Below are positions 58,210-64,000 of a stretch of 64,000 bases of DNA, one piece after another. The number at the start of each line of letters is the position of its first letter. Positions within the stretch are counted from its first letter, which is position 1. The notes beneath the pieces were generated by a model that did not search any database, was not told where the DNA came from, and was given only the letters and a program-made list of their open reading frames with translations. The position numbers were made by a program, and so were the translations under genes. This DNA is from Sphaerisporangium rhizosphaerae (GTDB lineage Bacteria > Actinomycetota > Actinomycetes > Streptosporangiales > Streptosporangiaceae): contig NZ_JBHTCG010000012.1 of NCBI RefSeq assembly GCF_042665155.1, positions 124,001-188,000 of the forward strand, read 5' to 3'.

Positions 58210-58562
58210 ACCTCTGGGAGACCATGACGGGCAGCGATCTGACCAGGGAATGGAAGGCCTTCGAAGCCCGGGCCGAGGGGTTGCCGGCCGACTACCGGGC
58301 GGCGTGGGAACAGATCAAGTGCCATCTATTCCCCTATGGGGACTTCACCGGCCGGAACCTGATGCCGATTCTCGACGGTGCTCTGGGGCTGCTCGAAGAG
58401 ACGGCGGCCGATGGGCAGAGCATTCACGAGGTGCTGGGTGAGGACATCCAGGGCTTCTGCGCGGCCCTGGCGGGCGGGCAGGGGGCTCGGAGCTATCGCG
58501 ACCGGTGGCGCGAGCGGTTGAACAGGAAGATCGCCAGGAAACTGGGCCGGCTGGGAGGCTGA
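58206..58562 (+). CDS. DUF1048 family protein, copy 1
   Basis: A 118-residue helical protein (DLTREWKAFEARAEGLPADYRAAWEQIKCHLFPYGDFTG ... ILDGALGLLEETAADGQSIHEVLGEDIQGFCAAL) of the DUF1048 family, which is typically found after PadR genes and has no established function. It starts within the padR stop, so the two are translationally coupled. The gene after it encodes a second DUF1048 protein. A lysine/arginine-rich C-terminus may bind nucleic acid or membrane, which is inference. Confidence 0.88.
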   Translation: MNLWETMTGSDLTREWKAFEARAEGLPADYRAAWEQIKCHLFPYGDFTGRNLMPILDGALGLLEETAADGQSIHEVLGEDIQGFCAALAGGQGARSYRDRWRERLNRKIARKLGRLGG

Positions 58563-58563
58563 C

Positions 58564-58890
58564 GTGGGCATCCACGACATCATCGAGGGCAAGAGGCAAT
58601 GGCGGGCGCACATGGCCCGGGTCAAAGCGCTCCCGCCCGACTATCGGATCGTCTACAAGGAGATCCAGAGGTACCTGTTCAAGGTCGGAGCGTTCGACCT
58701 GACCGACGGATCCCTGTTCTCCGGCATCCTCGACTTCTTCCAGGAGGGCGTCGCGGCCGGCAGGGGAGTCCTGGAGCTCATCGGCGACGATGTCGCCGCC
58801 TTCTGCGACGAGCTGATCAAGGACTCGCGCACCTACGCGGACATCTATCAGGAGTCCACCGGCGGGCGGCCCGGCACGGCAGGGAAGTGA
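58564..58890 (+). CDS. DUF1048 family protein, copy 2
   Basis: A 108-residue DUF1048 protein (MARVKALPPDYRIVYKEIQRYLFKVGAFDLTDGSLFSGILDFFQEGVAAGRGVLELIGDDVAAFCDEL). It starts one base after the stop of the first copy with a GTG. The two copies are about 30% identical by eye. They may form a heterodimer; that is inference. No transporter gene follows, unlike in some related operons. Confidence 0.88.
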   Translation: MGIHDIIEGKRQWRAHMARVKALPPDYRIVYKEIQRYLFKVGAFDLTDGSLFSGILDFFQEGVAAGRGVLELIGDDVAAFCDELIKDSRTYADIYQESTGGRPGTAGK

Positions 58891-59288
58891 CATCCGCCGG
58901 CCGGGGTGCTGATGGAGTTCTCCGATCGGTGGCCGGCCATCGGCCCCCGTGCCGTTCAGAACTGGCCACGACTTCCCGGCAGCACTTTGATCTACAATGT
59001 AAAGGCGCTGGATATGTGCAGCCACCAATAAATTTCCCGAAACAATCAACCCGCAACGACGAACCGACCCTTGCGACTCCTGGGTGGCGGCGCCGGCGCA
59101 TTCACGCGACAGGTGCGTCCCGTCGGCGTGTTGTGCGGGGGAAATCACCTGGGCCTGCGGGAACGATCAATATTCGTGACCTGCGGGGAGGGCGCGGGCG
59201 TCACGGTGTTCACGGTGATCAATAGTGTTGCGAGGCTGTTGTGATGTTGTGGTGAGTGTGCGCGCCCTATTGGGGTAGCGATGGGCTC
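58891..59288. other. Gene-free stretch before the kinase gene
   Basis: No supported gene in 398 bp. It is locally AT-rich around 58985-59050 (ATCTACAATGTAAAGG, CAATAAATTTCCCGAAACAATC), where GATCTACAATGTAAAGGCG (58989-59007) differs at two positions from 187-205 at the left end of the window. The right half should contain the kinase promoter; I do not see a convincing -35/-10 pair. Confidence 0.5.
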
Positions 59289-60878
59289 ATGGCCGATACT
59301 TGTAGCTCCGGACGTGTGGTCGCGGGACGTTACCGGCTCCTGGAACCCCTTGGGCAGGGTGGCATGGGAGTCGTGTGGCGCGCCGTGGACGAGCTGCTGC
59401 TCCGCGAGGTGGCGGTCAAAGAGCTGCTCGGGTCGGCGGAGCTGACCCAGCCGGAGCGGGAGATCTTCACGACGCGGACCTTCCGCGAGGCGCGGGCGGC
59501 CGGGCGGCTGAGCCATCCGGGCGTCGCGGCCGTCTATGACGTCTTCGAGGACGACGGCCATCCGTGGATCGTGATGCAGCTGGTGCCCTCGCGGACGCTC
59601 GGGGCGATCGTCCGTGAGGACGGCGCGCTGCCGCCGGGGCGGGTCGCCGAGATCGGCCTGCAGGTGCTGGCGGCGCTGACGGCCGCGCACGAGGCGGGGG
59701 TGCTGCATCGGGACGTCAAGCCGGACAACGTGCTGGTGACGGCGGACGGCAACGCGGTGCTGACCGACTTCGGCATCGCGACGCTGGAGGAGGACTCGCC
59801 GGTGACCAGGACCGGGACGCTGGTGGGGACGCCGGCGTTCATCGCCCCGGAGCGCGCGCTCGGGGGGCGGGCCGAGCGGGCGTCGGACCTGTGGTCGCTC
59901 GGTGTGACGTTGTACTTCGCGGTCGAGGGCAGGTCGCCGTTCCAGCGGGGGCACATGCTGGCGACGCTGGCCGCGGTGCTGTACCAGGAGGCGGCGCCGT
60001 TCCAGAGCGCGGGGGCGCTGGCTCCGGTGATCGAGGGGCTGCTGGTGAAGGACCCGGCGGTCCGGATGCGGGCGCCCGAGGTGGTCCGCCTGCTGGGCGA
60101 GGTCGCGTCCGGTCGTGCGACGGAGCCGGTGGGGGTGCCGACCGCCGTGTCGGCCCGGATGCCGATCCCGGAGGCGGGCGCGGGTCCGGTGCGGGTCTCG
60201 ACGTCGGGGACGGGTGTGGTGTCCGGTCCTGGGGGGCTGTCGCGGCCCATGGCGATGGCCGGCCGGGCCTTGTCGCCGGAGGCGGTCTCCCTGCCGGCGC
60301 CGCGCCGCCTGTTCGCCGCGGCGGGTGCCACGCTGTTGCTGGGCGGGCTGGTCGTCGGAGGGCTGGCCTATCTGCGTCCTGCGGTCGATCAGGGGATGGC
60401 GGCGGCGCCGGAGGCGGTGCGGGTGACGGTGGCGCCGTCCCGGCCTGTCGCGGAGGAGCGTGGCATCGGCGGCGAGCGGGTTGCGGATCGGACGGGGGAG
60501 GGGGCCGGTCGTGCGCCGGGGGGGCGTGGGAGTGCGGGCTCGCGGGGCGGGGCGGCGCGCCCGGAGGCGGTGTCCCTCTTGGGCGGGGGACGGCCGGAGG
60601 GGGTGCGGTCGGTGAAGAAGGCGCCGGGAGGTCCGTCCGGCGCCGGGCGGGCGAAGAAGCACGGTGAGGCGAAGGGGCCTGGTGGGGGGAAAGGGGCCGG
60701 GAAGGAGAAGGGGTCCGGTAAGGGGAAGGGTGAGGGGGGAAAGGGCGGCGGCGCGAAAGGCAAGGGCTCCGCGCGCAAGCCCGATAGGCCTGGTATTCCG
60801 GGTATTTCCGCCATTCCTGGCAAACCGGCCAAGGCTGGAGAGAAGGCCAGAGGCGGGGCAAAAGGGAAGTTCCACTAG
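59289..60878 (+). CDS. Transmembrane Ser/Thr protein kinase (PknB-like) with Gly/Lys-rich tail
   Basis: A 529-residue Hanks-type kinase. G-loop LGQGGMGVVWRA (about 20-31), catalytic Lys in EVAVKELL, HRD motif VLHRDVKPDNVLV (about 141), DFG motif LTDFGIATLEE (about 161) and activation segment GTPAFIAPERAL. After a Pro/Gly linker there is one transmembrane helix (about 339-362, LFAAAGATLLLGGLVVGGLAYL), so the tail is extracytoplasmic. That tail (about 380-529) has no PASTA repeat; it is Arg/Gly then Lys/Gly-rich (GGKGAGKEKGSGKGKG). The ATG at 59289 begins the kinase domain; a longer frame to 59256 is possible. Substrates unknown. Confidence 0.9.
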   Translation: MADTCSSGRVVAGRYRLLEPLGQGGMGVVWRAVDELLLREVAVKELLGSAELTQPEREIFTTRTFREARAAGRLSHPGVAAVYDVFEDDGHPWIVMQLVPSRTLGAIVREDGALPPGRVAEIGLQVLAALTAAHEAGVLHRDVKPDNVLVTADGNAVLTDFGIATLEEDSPVTRTGTLVGTPAFIAPERALGGRAERASDLWSLGVTLYFAVEGRSPFQRGHMLATLAAVLYQEAAPFQSAGALAPVIEGLLVKDPAVRMRAPEVVRLLGEVASGRATEPVGVPTAVSARMPIPEAGAGPVRVSTSGTGVVSGPGGLSRPMAMAGRALSPEAVSLPAPRRLFAAAGATLLLGGLVVGGLAYLRPAVDQGMAAAPEAVRVTVAPSRPVAEERGIGGERVADRTGEGAGRAPGGRGSAGSRGGAARPEAVSLLGGGRPEGVRSVKKAPGGPSGAGRAKKHGEAKGPGGGKGAGKEKGSGKGKGEGGKGGGAKGKGSARKPDRPGIPGISAIPGKPAKAGEKARGGAKGKFH

Positions 60879-60896
60879 CGCCTGAACGCGCGCCCC

Positions 60897-60916
60897 GGCG
60901 GTTCGACCGCCCTTTT
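60897..60916 (+). terminator. Rho-independent terminator after the kinase gene
   Basis: Stem GGCGGT-TCG-ACCGCC followed by CTTTT, 18 bp after the kinase stop. Confidence 0.7.
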
Positions 60917-61005
60917 CCCATTGAAGGTCAATCGAGCATCTGGCGCTTCGATCGCGTTGGCCGTACGTTGCAATTCCGGGTCAGGCCGACGATTGGAGCG
61001 ACGGG

Positions 61006-61752
61006 ATGGCTCTTGGTGAGTCCGGTGCGAGTGCGCGGCGTTCCGGTGGGGCGGTTCGGCGGGAGCTGGTGGCGTTCGGAGTGGTCGGGCCGCCGCTGTT
61101 CGTGGCGGTGTGGCTGCTGGAGGGGTCGGTGCTCCGCCCTGAGGGGTACAGCGCGCTGCGGCATCCGGTGAGTTCGCTGGCCATCGGCGAACTGGGGTGG
61201 ATCCAGGTGGCGGACTTCCTGATGGTGGGTCTGTCGTTGCTGGTGTTCGCGTTCGCCCTGCGGCCGGCGATGCGGCTTTACGGGGGCGGCCTATGGGTGC
61301 CGTTGCTGGTCGCGCTGGCCGGATTGGGTCTGGTGGGTTCGGCGCTGTTCACCACCGATCCGTGGAGTGGATATCCGCCGGGGACGCCGGCGGTGCCGCA
61401 GGGGGCGGCGGCGACGATCCACGGGACGTTGCACGGTGTGTTCGGGACTCCGGTGTTCCTGGGGTTGCCGGTGGCGGCTCTGGTGGCCTGTTACCGGTTC
61501 GCCAAATCGGGGCATCGGTGGTTCGCCGTCTACAGCGCCGCGTCGGCGGTGGTGTTCCTGGTGGGGTTCGTGCTGGCGTCCAAGGCGTTCGCGCAGGATC
61601 CCGGGCTGGTGGCGGTGGGCGGGCTCTTGCAGCGCCTGACGCTGGTGGTCGGGATGGCGTGGTTGACCGCGCTGGCGGTGCTGGTGCTGCGTGATTCGCG
61701 GGGTGGCGAGGTGCGTGACCCGGACGGCGGGGCGGTGCGGGCCGCCGGGTGA
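61006..61752 (+). CDS. DUF998 membrane protein
   Basis: A 248-residue integral membrane protein with six predicted helices (first at about 21-42, LVAFGVVGPPLFVAVWLLEG). The GYSALRHPVSSLAIGELGWIQVADFL segment and the FTTDPWSGYPPGTP loop are typical of DUF998. Function unknown. The ATG at 61006 has GGAG 7 nt upstream. It follows the kinase gene after a terminator and is probably transcribed alone. Confidence 0.85.
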   Translation: MALGESGASARRSGGAVRRELVAFGVVGPPLFVAVWLLEGSVLRPEGYSALRHPVSSLAIGELGWIQVADFLMVGLSLLVFAFALRPAMRLYGGGLWVPLLVALAGLGLVGSALFTTDPWSGYPPGTPAVPQGAAATIHGTLHGVFGTPVFLGLPVAALVACYRFAKSGHRWFAVYSAASAVVFLVGFVLASKAFAQDPGLVAVGGLLQRLTLVVGMAWLTALAVLVLRDSRGGEVRDPDGGAVRAAG

Positions 61753-62085
61753 GGCCGTGGTGCGGCGACGGGGCGCCGCGTGATCCCAGGGGTGCCGCGC
61801 GGTGCGGGGCCCCTGGGTAGGGGGTACGGCGCGGCCCGGGTGCCGGGTGGTCTCCGGGGTGGCGCGTCCGGGGCGGTGGTGCGGTGGTCTGAGGCCCAGG
61901 GCGCTTGAAGAGTGGGGCAGGTGCGGCCGTCAAGTTGGGGGGCTTTGCACTTTTGACGGCGGTCTGGTGTTGATGAGGGATTCTCGACCATTCCGGGGTG
62001 TTGGCGGGTCGGCGACGTTACCGGCCGGTTGACCTGGGACGGGTAGCGTTCGTACCTACATCCCGAATCGGATGAAAGGGCACAG
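61753..62085. other. Gene-free stretch before the second STAS gene
   Basis: 333 bp with no supported gene. The first 200 bp are very GC-rich and low-complexity; from 61900 the sequence is more balanced, and GTTGACCTGGGACGGGTAGC (62030-62049) may hold the STAS-gene promoter. Confidence 0.4.
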
Positions 62086-62541
62086 ATGGCCGCACAATTC
62101 GAGGTGTCCATCGCCTACCGGCCACCCGTCGTCCTCCTGGCGCTGACGGGGGAACTCGACCTGGCCACGGCGGACATCCTGGTCGCGAGCGCCAAGGATT
62201 TGATCGGCCGCGGACACGCGCACCTGGCGCTGGACGTCACTGACCTGCGCTTCTGTGACTCGACCGGGCTGGAGGCCATGATCGCGGCGAGCGAGCGGAC
62301 GGCGGGCGCCGGTGGTTCGCTGCGACTGGTGGGCGTCCGGGGCATCCTGCAACGCGTCCTGGAGGTCACCCGGCTGGAGCATCCCTTCCGGCCCGACCTT
62401 GACGGCCGCCCGGGGGACTGGTCGGCGACCGCGCCGTCTCCCGTTCCGTCCGCGCGCCCTGTGGCGCCGCCGCGCGTGTACGCCAGGGCGCTGGTCGGCC
62501 GCGCCCGTGAGACGACTCCGCGGGCCCCCTCGGCGGTGTGA
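62086..62541 (+). CDS. STAS-domain anti-sigma factor antagonist, second copy
   Basis: A 151-residue protein with an N-terminal STAS domain (residues 1-105) and the phosphoacceptor loop LRFCDSTGLEAMIAA (Ser near 63). Residues 106-151 are a Pro/Arg-rich disordered tail absent in RsbV/BldG. The ATG at 62086 follows AAAGGGC. No kinase or sigma factor gene is adjacent. It is similar to, but not a duplicate of, the STAS gene at 2273-2638. Confidence 0.87.
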   Translation: MAAQFEVSIAYRPPVVLLALTGELDLATADILVASAKDLIGRGHAHLALDVTDLRFCDSTGLEAMIAASERTAGAGGSLRLVGVRGILQRVLEVTRLEHPFRPDLDGRPGDWSATAPSPVPSARPVAPPRVYARALVGRARETTPRAPSAV

Positions 62542-62592
62542 GCCCCGCGACCGCGCCGTGCCCCCCGGCCGGACGGCACGGAGCCCGGGGCT
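62541..62592 (+). terminator. Nested hairpin after the STAS gene
   Basis: Outer stem AGCCCCG/CGGGGCT encloses inner stem CCGTGCC/GGCACGG. No U-run follows, so it may be a GC-type terminator or simply a strong fold. Confidence 0.45.
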
Positions 62593-62848
62593 ATATCCGC
62601 TCCTCGGGGTGTGATCGACAGCGGAACGACCAGTGGCGTTAACGAACCGCCACGAGCGGAGTCGCCGCCATCCATCGTTTCGATGTCGGTAAGCGCTGAA
62701 CGCACAGAGATTTGTACCAGAATGATTACTGTGCGTTGGTTACCGGTCGGTCAGTCCTACCTTGCGGCGTATGCCGGTGGAGTTCCTGACTGATACGGCA
62801 CCGCTGACCCGGCCGATCATGCCTGGTCGCACCCGGGCATGAGGCGGC

Positions 62849-63829
62849 TCAGAAGTAGGTAGGCATGCGTGGCACGTAGGGCTCTTCCAGAGAACGGATC
62901 TCCTCGTCGGTGAGCCGGATGTCGAGCGCGGCGGCGGCGGCGGCCAGATGGTGGGGCTTGGTGGGGCCCACGATCGGCGCCGAGACCACAGGATTCTTCA
63001 GCACCCAGGCCATCGCGACCTGAGCCATCGGCACGCCGCGATCCTCCGCGATCCGCTGCACCGCATCGACGATGGCCTGGTCGCTGTCGAGGAACAGCGG
63101 CCGGCCGTGGAAGTCGACGACGGGATCGACCTGCGCACGGTGGCTCGACCGCTCCCCCCAGGGACGCGCGACCCGCCCGGCCGCCAGCGGGCTCCAGGGG
63201 ATGCTGCCCACGCCCTGGGCGGCGAGCAGGCCGAACATCTCCCGCTCCTCCTCGCGGTGGATCAGGCTGTACTGGTCCTGCATGGACACGAACCGGGTCC
63301 ACCCGCCCGCCTGCGCGGTGTGCTGCATGGTGGCGAACTGCCAGGCCCACATCGACGAGGCCCCGAGGTAGCGGGCCTTGCCGGCCTTGACCACGTCGTG
63401 CAGGGCCTCCATCGTCTCCTCGACCGGGGTCTCGGGGTCGAAGCGGTGGATCTGGTACAGGTCGATGTAGTCAGTGTCCAGACGCCGCAGGGAGGCGTCG
63501 ACCTGCTCCATGACGGCCTTACGGGACAGGCCCGCTCCACCCGGGCCCTGGTGCATCGGCTGGAACAGCTTGGTGGCCAGCACGACGTCGTCGCGGTGGA
63601 CGTACTTCCTCAAGGCCCGCCCGACGATCTCCTCCGAGGTGCCCAAGCCATAGATGTTCGCGGTGTCCCAGAACGTGATACCCAACTCGACCGCCTGCCG
63701 GAAGATCGGCTCGGCGCCGTGATCGTCAAGCACCCACGGCAGCCGCTTGGCCGGGTCACCGAAGCTCATGCAGCCCAGCGCGATGCGGCTGACCTTCAGC
63801 CCTGACGTTCCCAAACGGGTGTACTCCAC
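62849..63829 (-). CDS. Aldo/keto reductase
   Basis: A 326-residue NADPH-dependent oxidoreductase of the AKR superfamily. It has LGTSGLKVSRIALGCMSFG at the start, catalytic Asp and Tyr in FWDTANIYGLGTSE (about 54-67), Lys in VLATKLF (about 87), His in DLYQIHRFD (about 129) and the cofactor loop SAPIVGPTKPHHL. Many actinomycete genomes have tens of these; the substrate is unknown. The ATG at 63829 begins the conserved N-terminus. It lies downstream of, and in the same direction as, another AKR gene cut by the window edge. Confidence 0.92.
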   Translation of the reverse strand: MEYTRLGTSGLKVSRIALGCMSFGDPAKRLPWVLDDHGAEPIFRQAVELGITFWDTANIYGLGTSEEIVGRALRKYVHRDDVVLATKLFQPMHQGPGGAGLSRKAVMEQVDASLRRLDTDYIDLYQIHRFDPETPVEETMEALHDVVKAGKARYLGASSMWAWQFATMQHTAQAGGWTRFVSMQDQYSLIHREEEREMFGLLAAQGVGSIPWSPLAAGRVARPWGERSSHRAQVDPVVDFHGRPLFLDSDQAIVDAVQRIAEDRGVPMAQVAMAWVLKNPVVSAPIVGPTKPHHLAAAAAALDIRLTDEEIRSLEEPYVPRMPTYF

Positions 63830-63890
63830 GGTAGGTGGTCCTTTCTCAGCGTGCAGGCCCCCTTCGGGCCTGTCGGGGTCCGGGCGCCGG

Positions 63891-64000
63891 TCAGCGTTCG
63901 ATCATCTGCATCTGGGCTGCGTTGTGGTGCCCGCCGGCGGCCGGGGGCAGGCTGTCGAGCTTGGCGAGCTGCTCGGGGGCCAGTTCTGCAGGACTCGATT
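63891..64000 (-). CDS. Aldo/keto reductase, C-terminal part only (cut by window edge)
   Basis: The minus strand reads through to a TGA at 63891, ending ELAPEQLAKLDSLPP, then AAGGHHNAAQMQMIER, the usual C-terminal pattern of one branch of aldo/keto reductases (GGHHxxxQMxMIxR). The start is beyond position 64000. It lies 61 bp before the complete AKR gene in the same direction and may form an operon with it. Confidence 0.75.
   Translation of the reverse strand, partial: SSPAELAPEQLAKLDSLPPAAGGHHNAAQMQMIER

Noticed and set aside
58891..59288. tRNA or small RNA in the AT-richer gap before the kinase
   Set aside because: No cloverleaf, no clear promoter-terminator pair was seen.

Overview
The window is very GC-rich, with GTG/TTG starts, Shine-Dalgarno sites of the GGAGG/AAGGAG type, and family content (SARP-type regulators, DrrAB exporters, mycothiol-linked DinB proteins, PPOX/USP stress genes, CBM2/CBM13 secreted hydrolases, PASTA-less Ser/Thr kinases) that point to a filamentous or spore-forming soil actinomycete. 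The family mix fits Streptomycetales or Streptosporangiales, but no rRNA or housekeeping gene is present to settle the genus. I see no transposase, integrase, phage gene, tRNA, rRNA or CRISPR array. The region looks like accessory chromosome: single genes and short operons, each with its own local regulator.

Layout. 0.2-3.3 kb: soxR, a secreted M1-type metallopeptidase, and a STAS / HATPase anti-sigma-type pair. 3.6-9.1 kb: a large SARP-STAND-TPR regulator and a CASTOR/POLLUX-like cation channel. 9.1-12.7 kb: a membrane protein with WXG100-like helical segments, and TetR/SDR genes. 12.9-20.9 kb: a secreted CBM2 glycoside hydrolase, a DrrAB-type exporter whose two genes are separated by a repeat-built small ORF, an FAD monooxygenase, a SnoaL-like protein and a TetR repressor whose operator resembles the one before drrA. 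20.9-29.5 kb: a NarL-type two-component system, an orphan ABC ATPase, GNAT, P450, ICL/PEPM-family enzyme, and a zinc/cobalt-type ArsR diverging from a His-rich CDF exporter. 29.5-45.8 kb: MerR-DinB fusion, sulfotransferase, beta-propeller glycosidase-like protein, VIT1-type transporter, MocR regulator, hydrolase, DUF427, MFS, ArsR with two SRPBCC paralogues, a degenerate carotenoid-oxygenase-like protein with its TetR, an orphan histidine kinase and an FMN reductase.

45.8-51.2 kb is the most coherent block. It carries a CBS-pair protein, three related PPOX-fold proteins (one fused to an HTH), a tandem universal stress protein and a double-GAF histidine kinase of DevS/DosT type that keeps the heme-ligand His and the distal Tyr at the same spacing as the mycobacterial sensors. 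Sequences resembling the DosR/DevR box stand upstream of the CBS gene, between the two divergent PPOX genes, upstream of USP (twice) and upstream of the last PPOX gene. I read this as a DosR-like hypoxia/redox regulon whose response regulator is outside the window.

52.7-57.6 kb is a chitin/fungal-wall degradation block: a CBM13-GH18 chitinase, a GH30-CBM13 enzyme and an AA10 lytic polysaccharide monooxygenase with a CBM5/12-like module. A shared palindromic element with a GAAANTTTC core lies in their intergenic regions and recurs upstream of the CBM2 hydrolase at 14.9 kb. A truncated phosphotransferase gene lies between the chitinase and GH30 genes. The right end holds a PadR-DUF1048-DUF1048 operon, a Ser/Thr kinase with a Gly/Lys tail, a DUF998 membrane protein, a second STAS protein, and one complete plus one cut-off aldo/keto reductase.
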